A program made the position numbers and the translations under genes. 64,000 nt of DNA from Colwellia sp. 1_MG-2023 (GTDB lineage: Bacteria > Pseudomonadota > Gammaproteobacteria > Enterobacterales > Alteromonadaceae): contig NZ_JAUOPE010000013.1 in NCBI RefSeq assembly GCF_030546755.1, forward strand, positions 62,001 through 126,000. Direction: 5' to 3'. Positions 24,977 to 34,125 of this stretch are shown here, in pieces; position 1 is the stretch's first letter; each line of letters opens with the position of its first letter. The notes beneath the pieces were generated by a model. It was not told where the DNA came from and did no database searches. It saw only the letters and a list, made by a program, of their open reading frames with translations.

Positions 24977-25882
24977 GTGTCGAATAGAAATCCTCCTGAT
25001 TATTTACGCTGGGATAACGCCTTATCTGACGATCAAGATAAGGTTATTCGACATTGGTTTGGTGATGAATTACAACCTGAATCATTAATGACCGTTCGCG
25101 GTATTGGCATTAAAGAACCTATGGTGAATGCCAATGTTGATAGGCCTATTGGCACAGGTGATTGGTTAATCATGTTATTTCATCAACCGGCAAGATTAAT
25201 TAAAAAACAAAAAACACCTTCCACTCCAGCTAAGACTTTACTTATTTGGCCGCCAGGTGAAAAACAATTTTTTAGTTGGGCAACTAAAGCAGGAGTTGAA
25301 TTGCATTCTTGGATGCATGTTGAAGGCTCTTGGGTAAAAACACAAATTGAAAACAATTTATTACCCATAGCAACACCAATTACCTTAACGGATGAGTCTG
25401 TAATGACAGATCATTTACAAAGTATAATGGCTGAAATGCTACATCCTATTTCATTTGATCCAATTATTATTCAAAACCTCTTTCAAAATTGGGCTCGCGC
25501 CATTGCACGGCAAATTGGCGTAAAAAGTTCAAATAATAATATGCCAAGCTATGTACTTATCGTAAAACGCTACCTTGATAAACATTTCAATCAAGCAATT
25601 GTATTGGATGATTTAGCGAGTTTAGCGCGTGTTTCCCGCAGTCATCTTTGTCATCAATTTCGACAGCATTTTGATACGAGTATTAGTCACTATGTTATTC
25701 GTAAACGTATGGCAACCGCACAGAGACTATTATTTGATGTCGATATAAAGCTGAGTACAATCGCCAATCAAGTAGGTTATGCTGATATATATCAGTTTTC
25801 TAAACAATTTAAAAAAACGTTTGCCGTTTCACCTAGCCAGTATCGTAAAAAACAATTAGTACATTCCCAATCGTTTGAATAA
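24977..25882 (+). CDS. AraC-family transcriptional regulator
   Basis: The 301-residue protein is a predicted sugar-responsive activator with an N-terminal sensing domain (about 1-180). It has a C-terminal double helix-turn-helix (about 195-295): FNQAIVLDDLASLARVSRSH, FRQHFDTSISHYVIRKRMATA and VGYADIYQFSKQFKKTFAVSPSQYR. The start is GTG 24977, with CGGAA 6 nt upstream. It is divergent from the MFS sugar porter operon across a 129-bp gap, which presumably contains its binding sites. Confidence 0.9.
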   Translation: MSNRNPPDYLRWDNALSDDQDKVIRHWFGDELQPESLMTVRGIGIKEPMVNANVDRPIGTGDWLIMLFHQPARLIKKQKTPSTPAKTLLIWPPGEKQFFSWATKAGVELHSWMHVEGSWVKTQIENNLLPIATPITLTDESVMTDHLQSIMAEMLHPISFDPIIIQNLFQNWARAIARQIGVKSSNNNMPSYVLIVKRYLDKHFNQAIVLDDLASLARVSRSHLCHQFRQHFDTSISHYVIRKRMATAQRLLFDVDIKLSTIANQVGYADIYQFSKQFKKTFAVSPSQYRKKQLVHSQSFE

Positions 25883-26414
25883 ATCAGTTAACTTGTAAAT
25901 CCTTAAACCCTTAAAATTGTGGCAAAGATCAAACAAATAAATGGCACATAAAACTCGTTACTACTTGTCTTTAAATTTTTTTCGCTAGTGAAAATTCACA
26001 CTCAAAAAATAACCTTCGTCCTATTGTGCTTTAGATTTAACGTTAGCGTTAAATATCGCTAACTCTCAGTATTACCATATCCAGTCGCCTCATCAAATTT
26101 TCTAAAACGAGTTAACAGTTTCAATCTTTATTCTTTAATTTTTTTTCAATAATTCTTTTTTGAAAATTCAATAGTTATTTGACCAATCCCATGGTGAATT
26201 AAATCAATTATTTAACCAAGTGTATTCCTATAAGACAAAGGTTTTACCGCCTATATATATCGTACAAACGTCGTGCACACATCATAGATTATAACCCTAA
26301 CAACTCTTTATGAGTTACTTTCAATTCAAGTACATCATTGTTCTCATGATTAAAATATCAACGCCTTTTAATATAACTTCAAACGAAAGTGAACATTCAC
26401 ACCAGTACATTTTA

Positions 26415-26527
26415 GAGTTAGCAGAGTTATTGGAGTAGCTAAAATCAGGGTTAGCGGGGTTATACCAAATAAAACTACAGAGTTATTAGAGTTATCAATC
26501 ATTGACAGCGAGGAGTTATCAGGGTTA
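26415..26527 (+). repeat. Array of GRGTTA hexamers paired at 9-bp spacing (candidate operators)
   Basis: Eight exact GRGTTA hexamers start at 26415, 26424, 26448, 26457, 26480, 26489, 26513 and 26522. They form four pairs whose members are offset by exactly 9 bp (GAGTTAgcaGAGTTA, GGGTTAgcgGGGTTA, GAGTTAttaGAGTTA, GAGTTAtcaGGGTTA). A variant GAGTAG at 26433 extends the first pair to three. The last pair lies inside the spacer of the hicB-like promoter. Short direct repeats at fixed phase are typical of ribbon-helix-helix repressor sites. Confidence 0.75.
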
Positions 26528-26531
26528 CTAT
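26502..26531 (+). promoter_or_regulatory. Sigma-70 promoter for the hicB-like gene
   Basis: TTGACA (26502-26507) is a perfect -35, followed after 18 bp by TACTAT (26526-26531) as -10. Transcription would begin near 26538, about 23 nt before the start codon. The spacer is occupied by the last GRGTTA pair (26513-26527). Confidence 0.65.
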
Positions 26532-26560
26532 AAAAATAATCAATCAAAAGGTAACTATTT

Positions 26561-26959
26561 ATGAAATACCCTATTGCATTAAAAAAGATAATTGGCAGTG
26601 AGCACTATAAAGTTAGCGTTCCAGATTTACCGGGGTGTGAGTGTAATGCCACAACAATTGATGAAGCCTTAATAGAAATAGAAAAAAGCATGGCATCACA
26701 CTTTTCCATCTTGGCAGAATACGGTGAAACTATTCCTCATGCCTCTACTATTGAAAAGCATCAAGAAAATATTAGTCAGGTAATTTGGTGCTTAGTAGAT
26801 ATCGACATTACCCCTTATTTAGGTAAAAGCCATAAGATAAATGTGACGCTGCCAGAATTATTGATTAAGCAAATGGATGAGTATGTGAGTAAATCTGAGA
26901 CGCATAAAACACGCTCTGGTTTTATTGCCAGTGCGTGTTTAAAAGCATTGAAAAGTTAA
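26561..26959 (+). CDS. Solitary HicB-family antitoxin-like protein
   Basis: The 132-residue protein has a HicB partial RNase-H-like fold at the N-terminus (YKVSVPDLPGCECNATTIDEALIEIE, about residues 17-42). A ribbon-helix-helix domain is at the C-terminus (KINVTLPELLIKQMDEYVSK, then TRSGFIASACLKAL, about residues 93-131). AAAAGG lies 9 nt before ATG. HicB normally neutralises a 60-residue HicA mRNA interferase and represses its own operon. No HicA-like frame was found on either side, so this may be an orphan antitoxin or a stand-alone repressor. Its RHH domain is the obvious candidate to bind the GRGTTA array in its own promoter. Confidence 0.85.
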   Translation: MKYPIALKKIIGSEHYKVSVPDLPGCECNATTIDEALIEIEKSMASHFSILAEYGETIPHASTIEKHQENISQVIWCLVDIDITPYLGKSHKINVTLPELLIKQMDEYVSKSETHKTRSGFIASACLKALKS

Positions 26960-26976
26960 TCTATCCACCTTTGCAC

Positions 26977-27028
26977 TAAGGTTAAGGTTAAGATTAAGAT
27001 TAAGGTTAACGTTAACGTTAACTTAATT
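26977..27028. repeat. Degenerate hexanucleotide array (GTTAAG/ATTAAG/GTTAAC)
   Basis: Seven hexamers lie in tandem from 26981 to 27022: GTTAAG twice, ATTAAG twice, GTTAAC three times, with partial units at both edges. The three GTTAAC copies form an 18-bp palindrome (27005-27022). The array sits between the convergent hicB-like and bioD genes. The role is unknown; slippage expansion is the simplest origin. Confidence 0.8.
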
Positions 27029-27055
27029 CTTAACGACAATTAAATAACAAGGTTG

Positions 27056-27745
27056 TTAGCACTGAGCAAGTAGTGGTTGTAAATTAAATTTGGCCGCCGC
27101 TTGTTTTATATCTGTTTGTTTAGCAAGTTTTGCTATTAACGGCATTGGGAAGAATTGTTCAAGTTCGGCAATATTTTCTTCAAGATATGGCATGTTATCG
27201 AGACAATTTGCCACCCAGCCTACACAGGTTAAGCCGTCAGAAATAATTGATTGATAAGTTAAAATCGCATGATTTAAGCAGCCAAGTTTCATATTAACCA
27301 CTAAAATAACATCTTGTTCGGTGCTTTGTACTAATTCAGATAAAAACTGTCCATTACCTAACGGCAATCGCCAACCACCTGCTCCCTCGGTGATCAATAC
27401 ATCACATGGGTTTGTAGTAATACTCTGATAGTGCTTTTCTAAAAAAGTTAAATCTATCGGCTTGTTATGTTTCTTCGCAGCAATATGGGGGGCAATTGGC
27501 TCTTCAAACGCAATTGGGTTTACATTAGCCAATGTTTGTTGGCAATTTGCAGCGTTAGCCAATAACAACGCATCTTCATTAACAAGTTGTGTGCCTTGAC
27601 TCGTGACTACTTTCTCACACCCTGCCGATATCGGCTTATAAACGGCTACCCTTAATTGTTTTTCAACAAGTGCGGTAATAAGCGACTGTGCGACATAAGT
27701 TTTACCTGCATCCGTGTCTGTTGCTGTAATAAAAAGTTTAATCAT
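27056..27745 (-). CDS. bioD: Dethiobiotin synthetase
   Basis: It closes the ureido ring of dethiobiotin from DAPA, CO2 and ATP, the penultimate step of biotin synthesis. The 229-residue protein has the P-loop TATDTDAGKTYVAQSL at residues 7-22, the VYKPISAG motif and ITEGAGGWRLPL. The start overlaps the end of bioC by a few bases, so it is the last gene of the bioBFCD operon. No clear terminator follows. Confidence 0.96.
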   Translation of the reverse strand: MIKLFITATDTDAGKTYVAQSLITALVEKQLRVAVYKPISAGCEKVVTSQGTQLVNEDALLLANAANCQQTLANVNPIAFEEPIAPHIAAKKHNKPIDLTFLEKHYQSITTNPCDVLITEGAGGWRLPLGNGQFLSELVQSTEQDVILVVNMKLGCLNHAILTYQSIISDGLTCVGWVANCLDNMPYLEENIAELEQFFPMPLIAKLAKQTDIKQAAAKFNLQPLLAQC

Positions 27746-28523
27746 TGAGTTTTACCATTAAGCCAGAAAAAACTTTATAAGTAGCAGGGTAAATACCACT
27801 CGGCTCTAAGAAATCTTGATAGGAAAGCATCATTTTTTGCCATTTATCTTTACCTGCCAGTCCTTTCGCTTGTTTTGTTGGTACATGATTAGCTCCTAAG
27901 CCTTTAAGCTCTTTCGCTAGATGAAGGACGTTCTCATATTCTAAAACAATATCTTTGTTTGAATATTCAATCAATTTTGCATCTTCTGCATTGAAAATTG
28001 CCGTAAGCTCTTGTTCCGTTTTAAAATCGATAACATGTTTATCATCATCAACTTGCGCCCATGACGATTTTAGCTCGAATAACGTACCATTAACTAACGT
28101 AGAAAAAATAAATAAACCGCCAGGTTTTAAGACACGAATGATCTCGGCTTTTAAAACGGGTAAAGCTTCACACCATTGGATCATTAAGTTGGAATAAATT
28201 AGATCAATACTGCCGCTTGCAAAAGGTAACTTATAAGCATCAGCTCCTATCCAGCTAATTGACTCATCGCGATTTTGTTTGGCAAATTTCAACATCTGTG
28301 TCGAAATATCTAAGCCAATGACGTGATGATATCGTGATGCTAAAATATCGGTAAAAAAACCCGTTCCACTACCTAAATCTACCACGGTTAAATCATTACG
28401 ATTTGGTAACCATGGCATCAAATTTTTTCCACTATAACGCTGTAAGCGAGCAGAAATATCATACGATTCACTGGCAGAGCCAAACGATCGTGCAATTTTA
28501 AATAAATTTTTACTTTGTGGCAT
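27738..28523 (-). CDS. bioC: Malonyl-ACP O-methyltransferase
   Basis: This SAM-dependent enzyme methylates malonyl-ACP to start pimelate-moiety synthesis. The class I methyltransferase glycine motif VVDLGSGTGFFTDIL is near residues 44-58. The post-motif GLDISTQML and the motif SIDLIYSNLMIQWCEAL are characteristic of BioC. ATG 28523 overlaps the bioF stop codon (TGATG) and is preferred to the preceding in-frame TTG. The partner esterase (BioH or equivalent) that removes the methyl group is not in the window. Confidence 0.94.
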   Translation of the reverse strand: MPQSKNLFKIARSFGSASESYDISARLQRYSGKNLMPWLPNRNDLTVVDLGSGTGFFTDILASRYHHVIGLDISTQMLKFAKQNRDESISWIGADAYKLPFASGSIDLIYSNLMIQWCEALPVLKAEIIRVLKPGGLFIFSTLVNGTLFELKSSWAQVDDDKHVIDFKTEQELTAIFNAEDAKLIEYSNKDIVLEYENVLHLAKELKGLGANHVPTKQAKGLAGKDKWQKMMLSYQDFLEPSGIYPATYKVFSGLMVKLND

Positions 28524-29665
28524 CAATTGATGGCCTTATTAATATTTTCAGCTAAGTATTTGATATCTTGTTGGTTATGGCTAGCACAAACAGTAACACG
28601 TAACCTTGACGTACCCTTTGGAACAGTCGGAGGCCTAATTGCCGTTAACCAAATACCTTTAGCTTTTAATTTTTCGGCAATATCTAACGCCTTTTTTTCA
28701 TCTCCCACGACAATGGCATGAATGGAAGAAGACGTAGGAATAATGTCGATTTTATCATCTAAACTTTTCGCAAAAAGTGCACTCAACTCAGCAATTTTTT
28801 CACGTCGCCAATGTTCGTTTTGAACAATTTCAATACTTTTATTTGTTGCCCAAGCTAAAGCTGGTGACATAGCGGTTGAGTAAATATAATGACGCGAAAA
28901 GTTAATTAAATAGTCATGTAATGTTTCGTCACAGGCAATAAACGCTCCTGATGTAGCAAGCGCTTTACCAAAAGTTCCCATAATAATATCAACATCAGCA
29001 TTTATACTGGCACTGCCTTGCCCCTTTTCACCAACAACCCCAAGGCTATGAGCATCGTCTAAATATAGCCAAGCATTATTTTTTTGCGCAATCTTTTGCA
29101 GTTCATTGATATCGGCTTGATCACCGTCCATGCTGAAAACCCCTTCTGAAACAATCAGGTTATTTGCTAAGGTTTTCTTTGTTAACAACTGTTCAAGCTG
29201 CTGATAATTATTATGTAAAAAACGTTTAACTGTTGCTTTGCCAGAAAATGCCCCATCAATTAATGATGCATGTGAAAGTTTATCTAACCAAAACTGTGTT
29301 TGCTCTGAAGCTAATGCACTCAAAACACCATGGTTGGCTGAAAAACCACTGTTAAACAGTAAACATCTGGGTTTGTTTAGCCATTCACATAAAGTATTTT
29401 CTAACACCTCATGTGCATAGCTATAGCCCGTTACTAAACTGGAAGAGCATGACGATGCACCAAATTTTGAGACACCTGTTTGAAATGCATGATTAATGTC
29501 GGGATGTTGATTTAACCCTAAATAATCGTTAGAAGAAAAATTAAGATATTCTTTATCATTAAAGAATAATTTTGCCCCTTGTTGCTCTGCAATACAGTTA
29601 CGTTGCCTAAAACGATGAGTAAGTTTTTGCTGAGCGAGTTGCTCAGCAAGATATTCAAAAGCCAT
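28523..29665 (-). CDS. bioF: 8-amino-7-oxononanoate synthase
   Basis: This PLP enzyme condenses pimeloyl-ACP with alanine to form KAPA. The 380-residue length and motifs match: NFSSNDYLGLNQHP, LFNSGFSANHGVLSAL, YLDDAHSLGVVGEKGQG, and the PLP-lysine region IIMGTFGKALATSGAFI. AIRPPTVPKGTSRLRVT ends the catalytic core. It lies between bioB (30 nt upstream) and bioC (overlapping) in one operon. Confidence 0.96.
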   Translation of the reverse strand: MAFEYLAEQLAQQKLTHRFRQRNCIAEQQGAKLFFNDKEYLNFSSNDYLGLNQHPDINHAFQTGVSKFGASSCSSSLVTGYSYAHEVLENTLCEWLNKPRCLLFNSGFSANHGVLSALASEQTQFWLDKLSHASLIDGAFSGKATVKRFLHNNYQQLEQLLTKKTLANNLIVSEGVFSMDGDQADINELQKIAQKNNAWLYLDDAHSLGVVGEKGQGSASINADVDIIMGTFGKALATSGAFIACDETLHDYLINFSRHYIYSTAMSPALAWATNKSIEIVQNEHWRREKIAELSALFAKSLDDKIDIIPTSSSIHAIVVGDEKKALDIAEKLKAKGIWLTAIRPPTVPKGTSRLRVTVCASHNQQDIKYLAENINKAIN

Positions 29666-29695
29666 AATGTTTAATCAGTTAACAACGAGCAGTAC

Positions 29696-30766
29696 TTACG
29701 TAGTTGCATCATAAAACAAATCACTGTTCTGCTGATTGATAACCGCAGTTTGAATAGCTTTTTCATCCGTTTGATCAGCACTATCAACCGTTTCAGTATT
29801 AATGCCTAATTTAGCGAAAAGTTGCATATCTTTATTTGCTTCAGGATTACCTGTAGTCAATAACTTACAACCATAAAATATAGAATTAGCACCAGCTAAA
29901 AAGCACATTGATTGCATTTGTTCATTCATAGCATCGCGCCCTGCAGATAAACGAACGTGGCTTTTTGGCATCATAATACGAGCAACCGCAATACAACGAA
30001 TAAAATCAAAAGGATCTAAATCGTCGACATCCGCTAACGGAGTACCCTCAATTTTAACTAGCATGTTAATTGGCACACTGTCTGGGTGCTTAGGTAAGTT
30101 AGCAAGTTGAGCTAAAAACGACACACGATCTTGCGCTTTCTCACCTAAGCCCATAATACCACCACTGCACACTTTCATGCCGGCATCTCTGACATTTTGC
30201 AGGGTATCTAATCGGTCTTGATAACTACGAGTGGTAATAATTGAATTATAATGCTCAGGAGAAGTATCGAGGTTATGATTATAATAATCTAAACCAGCTT
30301 CTTGTAGTTCGTCTGCTTGTTCGCCATCGATCATGCCTAATGTCATACAAGTTTCTAAACCCATTGCTTTTACGCCTTTCACCATTTCTAAAACAAATGG
30401 CATATCACGCGCTTTAGGGTTTCTCCAACCAGCTCCCATACAAAAACGCGTTGAACCTTGTTCTTTGGCTATTTTTGCTGCTTCAAGCACTTTTTCCACT
30501 TCCATTAACCGTTCTTTTTCAATGTCAGTGTTATAGCGCGCACTTTGCGAACAGTATTTACAATCTTCAGGACAAGCACCTGTTTTAATAGATAATAATG
30601 TACTTACCTGCACTTCATTTGGGTTGAAGTTTTCACGATGAACAGTTTGTGCTTTAAACATTAAATCATTAAAAGGAAGATCAAATAATGCTTTTACTTC
30701 AGCATGTTTCCAGTCATGACGGATCTGACTTTGTTGATTACTACCAAATTGATTATCTTGAACCAT
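29696..30766 (-). CDS. bioB: Biotin synthase
   Basis: This radical-SAM enzyme inserts sulfur into dethiobiotin to make biotin. The 356-residue protein has the CxxxCxxC cluster motif in [17 protein letters not shown] (about residues 49-65). It also shows [10 protein letters not shown] and [37 protein letters not shown], toward the C-terminus, carries the Arg that helps bind the [2Fe-2S] cluster. It is the first gene of the bioBFCD operon, divergent from bioA, with a BirA-type operator between them. Confidence 0.97.
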   Translation of the reverse strand: MVQDNQFGSNQQSQIRHDWKHAEVKALFDLPFNDLMFKAQTVHRENFNPNEVQVSTLLSIKTGACPEDCKYCSQSARYNTDIEKERLMEVEKVLEAAKIAKEQGSTRFCMGAGWRNPKARDMPFVLEMVKGVKAMGLETCMTLGMIDGEQADELQEAGLDYYNHNLDTSPEHYNSIITTRSYQDRLDTLQNVRDAGMKVCSGGIMGLGEKAQDRVSFLAQLANLPKHPDSVPINMLVKIEGTPLADVDDLDPFDFIRCIAVARIMMPKSHVRLSAGRDAMNEQMQSMCFLAGANSIFYGCKLLTTGNPEANKDMQLFAKLGINTETVDSADQTDEKAIQTAVINQQNSDLFYDATT

Positions 30767-30792
30767 TGCGCTACAGCCTATTCTAATTGAAA

Positions 30793-30821
30793 TTGCATCA
30801 TATAATTTTAACGGGTAGTCT
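30793..30821 (+). promoter_or_regulatory. Probable bioA promoter
   Basis: TTGCAT (30793-30798) and TAGTCT (30816-30821) are 17 bp apart on the plus strand. The -10 overlaps the -10 of the opposing bioB promoter, so the two face each other as in the E. coli bio operon. The matches are moderate. Confidence 0.4.
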
Positions 30822-30844
30822 ATGGCGCATTACCGAGTTGTCAA
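30817..30844 (-). promoter_or_regulatory. Probable bioBFCD promoter
   Basis: On the minus strand a perfect -35 TTGACA (30844-30839) is followed after 16 bp by TAGACT (30822-30817). The -35 lies inside the left half of the BirA operator, so repressor binding would block polymerase. Confidence 0.55.
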
Positions 30845-30870
30845 CAAAAACCATCACAAAAAGTTTACAT
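30838..30870. promoter_or_regulatory. BirA (biotin repressor) operator
   Basis: TTGTCAAC (30838-30845) and GTTTACAT (30863-30870) are half-sites of the BirA operator (consensus TTGTAAACC ... GGTTTACAA) with 17 bp between the 8-mers. The site covers the bioB -35 and the bioA leader and ends directly at the bioA ATG. Confidence 0.75.
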
Positions 30871-32172
30871 ATGAACAATAAATACACAGAATTACTTGAT
30901 TTTGATCGCGAGCACCTTTGGCACCCTTATACTTCAATGGCAAAACCACTACCTTCATATCTTGTAGAATCAGCTCAAGGAGTAGAAATTAAGCTTGCTT
31001 CGGGTGAAACATTAATTGATGGTATGTCTTCTTGGTGGTCGGTTTTACATGGTTATAATCATCCGGTGTTAAACCAAGCTTTATTAACTCAAGCACAAGA
31101 GTTTTCGCATATCATGTTTGGTGGCCTTACTCATCAACCGGCGATCGATTTAGGCAAAAAGCTCATAGATTTAACTCCTAATACATTAGATAAAGTATTT
31201 TTCTCAGATAGTGGCTCTGTTGCCGTAGAAGTCGCACTGAAAATGGCCTTGCAATACTGGCAAAGTAAAGGCCAAGCTGATAAACACCGCATTATGACAG
31301 TGAAAAATGGTTATCACGGCGACACATTTGCAGCGATGTCGGTGTGCGATCCAGTTACTGGTATGCATCAAATTTTTGAAAAAGTACTAATGAAAAGTAT
31401 TTTTGCCCCGGCACCACGCATTTTCATTAATGAAACTTGGCATGATGATGAACTAATCGAACTTGAAGCCTTATTTAAAAAGCACCACCATGAAACCGCC
31501 GCTTTTATTATTGAGCCAATTGTTCAAGGCACCGGCGGTATGCGTTTTTATCATCCTAATTACTTAAAAGCCGTAAGGCAGTTATGTGATCAATATCGGG
31601 TTTTGTTTATTGCGGATGAAATTGCCACAGGTTTAGGCCGTACAGGAAAACTATTTGCCTGTGAATGGGCTGATATTTCACCCGATATCATGTGTTTAGG
31701 AAAAACATTAACCGGTGGCTACTTAACGTTGGCAGCCACTCTTTGTACGGCAGAAATAGCACAAACCATTAGTGAAGGCGAAGCTAGTTGTTTTATGCAT
31801 GGCCCAACATATATGGCAAACCCCCTTGCATGTGCGGTAGCAAATGCCAGTATCGACTTATTAATAAAACAAGACTGGCAAGGTAAAATTAAAAAGATTG
31901 AGCAACAGTTTCAACAAGAGTTAATACCGTTAAAGCAATTTGATAAAGTAGCCAATACGCGTGTGCTTGGCAGTATTGGTGTAGTTGAAACTACTCATGC
32001 AGTTAATGTGGCGATCATTCAAAAGCGATTTGTTGAGTTAGGAGTGTGGATCCGTCCTTTTGGTAAGTTAATATATATTATGCCGCCGTTAGTGATAAAC
32101 AACTCACAAATTAGCCAACTCGTTTGCGCTATTAAAGCCGTACTTTCAGAAGATGCGTGTTTTATCGATTAA
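30871..32172 (+). CDS. bioA: Adenosylmethionine-8-amino-7-oxononanoate aminotransferase
   Basis: This PLP aminotransferase converts KAPA to DAPA using S-adenosylmethionine as amino donor. ATG 30871 (MNNKYTELLDFDREHLWHPY) is the natural start. An upstream in-frame TTG at 30787 would translate the promoter and operator. The 433-residue protein has SSWWSVLHGYNHP, FSDSGSVAVEVALKMALQYW, ADEIATGLGRTGKLFACE and the PLP-lysine region MCLGKTLTGGYLTLAATL. It is divergent from bioB and its last bases overlap a convergent small membrane-protein gene. Confidence 0.96.
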   Translation: MNNKYTELLDFDREHLWHPYTSMAKPLPSYLVESAQGVEIKLASGETLIDGMSSWWSVLHGYNHPVLNQALLTQAQEFSHIMFGGLTHQPAIDLGKKLIDLTPNTLDKVFFSDSGSVAVEVALKMALQYWQSKGQADKHRIMTVKNGYHGDTFAAMSVCDPVTGMHQIFEKVLMKSIFAPAPRIFINETWHDDELIELEALFKKHHHETAAFIIEPIVQGTGGMRFYHPNYLKAVRQLCDQYRVLFIADEIATGLGRTGKLFACEWADISPDIMCLGKTLTGGYLTLAATLCTAEIAQTISEGEASCFMHGPTYMANPLACAVANASIDLLIKQDWQGKIKKIEQQFQQELIPLKQFDKVANTRVLGSIGVVETTHAVNVAIIQKRFVELGVWIRPFGKLIYIMPPLVINNSQISQLVCAIKAVLSEDACFID

Positions 32173-32531
32173 ATCAGTCTTGTTACTATATAAGCAACCC
32201 AAGCTATTGAGACAATAAACAATAAAAAGACATTAAATTGTTTATTGTCGGTTTTTCTTCTACTGCGATATTTATGGACAAAAATTGAGATATAGCTAAA
32301 TAAAGCACTTAACCACAACATAATATATAAATAACCAGTTAAAGGCGTTAACCAAAACTTTCTGATAGAAATGTTGTGATAACGTAAAACACCATAATCA
32401 TTTTCAGGGGCGGCATAATAAGAAATAATCAAAGCAATAGTAAATAATCCCCACGCTAACAACGTGGAAATACGAATGGCTTTTAACCAAAAATCTTCCG
32501 ATTGTCTTCGTTCTGGTTTATTTGAGCCCAT
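32169..32531 (-). CDS. Small membrane protein of unknown function
   Basis: The 120-residue protein has three hydrophobic helices (about residues 20-40, 63-85, 100-118). It has a basic segment, HKYRSRRKTDNK, before the last helix. I do not recognise the family. It is convergent with bioA and overlaps its 3' end by 4 bp, and it is divergent from asnS, so its role cannot be inferred from neighbours. Confidence 0.65.
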   Translation of the reverse strand: MGSNKPERRQSEDFWLKAIRISTLLAWGLFTIALIISYYAAPENDYGVLRYHNISIRKFWLTPLTGYLYIMLWLSALFSYISIFVHKYRSRRKTDNKQFNVFLLFIVSIAWVAYIVTRLI

Positions 32532-32677
32532 AAAAACGCCTTTGAAGTAAAAATTTATAAAAATTCAGCAATAATTAGACCGTAAAACTCAACTTTTACT
32601 TGTTAAACAGTACAAGCACGGTAACATATCCCTCCTTATTTCGAGAACAAAAATTTACTAGCAAAAGAGGTTGATAA

Positions 32678-34078
32678 ATGTCAGTTATAGCAATTACTGA
32701 TGTCTTAGCAGGACAATACCCTGTAAACGAAGAAATAACCATCAACGGTTGGATCAGAACTCGCCGTGATTCTAAAGCAGGTATTTCATTTTTAGCGATA
32801 CATGACGGTTCATGTTTTGATGCCATTCAAGCAATTACGCCTAGTGAACTAGACAATTATCAATCAGAAGTTTTAAAACTAACTACCGGTGCTGCTGTTA
32901 AAGTAACTGGTATTTTGGTTGAATCGCCAGGTAAAGGTCAATCATTTGAGATTCAGGCAACCAAGGTTGTTGTTCATGGTTTAGTTGATGATCCTGATAC
33001 TTACCCAATGGCAGCTAAACGTCATAGTATTGAATTTTTACGTGAACAAGCACACTTACGCGCTCGTACTAATATTGGCGGTGCCGTCACTCGAGTTCGC
33101 AATAGTTTAGCACAAGCGGTTCACCGCTTTTTACATAGCAAAGGTTATTTTTGGATCAGTACACCATTAATCACTGGAAGTGACTGTGAAGGTGCTGGAG
33201 AAATGTTCCGTGTTAGTACGTTAGATATGGAAAACTTACCAAGAACCGACAAAGGTGATGTTGATTACAACAAAGACTTTTTTGGTAAAGAAACCTTTTT
33301 AACCGTTTCAGGTCAATTAAACGTTGAAACTTATGCTTGTGCCCTGTCTAAAGTGTACACTTTTGGCCCAACGTTCCGTGCTGAAAATTCAAACACAACG
33401 CGTCACTTAGCAGAGTTTTGGATGATCGAACCTGAAATTGCTTTTGCTGATTTAGCCGATGCCGCTGATCTTGCTGAAGAAATGTTGAAATATGTTTTCA
33501 CCGCGGTGTTAGAAGAGCGCGCCGACGACATGGCTTTTTTCCAACAACGTGTTGATAAAACAGTTATCGAACGTTTAAATTCTGTGATCAATAACGACTT
33601 TGTTCGTCTTGATTATACTGACGCAATTACCATTTTAGAGAACTGTGATAAGAAATTTGAAAACCCAGTTTCTTGGGGCGTTGATTTAAACTCTGAGCAC
33701 GAACGTTATTTAGCTGAAGAACACTTTAATGGACCAGTCGTTTTACAGAACTATCCAAAAGATATTAAATCATTTTATATGCGTTTAAATGACGATGGCA
33801 AAACAGTAGCGGCAATGGATATTTTAGCACCAGGTATTGGTGAAATTATTGGTGGTAGCCAACGTGAAGAACGTCTTGACGTACTAGATGCTCGCTTAGA
33901 AGAAATGAACCTTAATCAAGAAGATTACAGCTGGTATCGTGATTTACGTAGATACGGCACTGTACCTCATTCTGGTTTTGGTTTAGGGTTTGAACGTTTA
34001 GTGGCTTATGCAACGGGTATGCAAAATGTTCGTGACGTGATCCCATTCCCAAGAACACCAAATAATGCAGCATTTTAA
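32678..34078 (+). CDS. asnS: Asparaginyl-tRNA synthetase
   Basis: This class IIb enzyme charges tRNA-Asn. The 466-residue length equals the bacterial norm. An OB-fold anticodon-binding domain (about 18-100) begins [19 protein letters not shown]. The catalytic core has motif 2 [20 protein letters not shown] and motif 3 [20 protein letters not shown] lies 9 nt before ATG. A hairpin terminator follows at 34126. Confidence 0.97.
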   Translation: MSVIAITDVLAGQYPVNEEITINGWIRTRRDSKAGISFLAIHDGSCFDAIQAITPSELDNYQSEVLKLTTGAAVKVTGILVESPGKGQSFEIQATKVVVHGLVDDPDTYPMAAKRHSIEFLREQAHLRARTNIGGAVTRVRNSLAQAVHRFLHSKGYFWISTPLITGSDCEGAGEMFRVSTLDMENLPRTDKGDVDYNKDFFGKETFLTVSGQLNVETYACALSKVYTFGPTFRAENSNTTRHLAEFWMIEPEIAFADLADAADLAEEMLKYVFTAVLEERADDMAFFQQRVDKTVIERLNSVINNDFVRLDYTDAITILENCDKKFENPVSWGVDLNSEHERYLAEEHFNGPVVLQNYPKDIKSFYMRLNDDGKTVAAMDILAPGIGEIIGGSQREERLDVLDARLEEMNLNQEDYSWYRDLRRYGTVPHSGFGLGFERLVAYATGMQNVRDVIPFPRTPNNAAF

Positions 34079-34125
34079 TTTGTTTAATACTTATCACTAA
34101 ACACATTAAAAATACTTAACCATTT

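Larger units (their letters stand above)
25883..26560. other. Gene-free AT-rich region upstream of the hicB-like gene
   Basis: No convincing coding frame is seen on either strand over 678 bp. The region holds two GTGAANNTTCAC dyads (25988-25999 and 26389-26400), an inverted repeat GTTAGCG/CGCTAAC (26042-26048 and 26057-26063), and scattered GRGTTA hexamers on both strands (26060-26065 minus, 26109-26114 plus, 26292-26297 minus, 26312-26317 plus). The paired GRGTTA array lies next to the hicB-like promoter. Confidence 0.6.

Noticed and set aside
26042-26063. GTTAGCG/CGCTAAC inverted repeat as an integron attC site
   Set aside because: Only the inner arms resemble attC boxes. No second site, integrase or cassette series is present, so a HicB cassette is not supported.
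26415-26527. GRGTTA series considered as a CRISPR or minisatellite
   Set aside because: The units are 6 bp with fixed 3-bp gaps in pairs. There are no long repeats, unique spacers or cas genes.
30787-30870. 28-residue N-terminal extension of bioA from TTG 30787
   Set aside because: It would translate the promoter and BirA operator, and BioA proteins start like MNNKYTELLDFDREHLWHPY at 30871.
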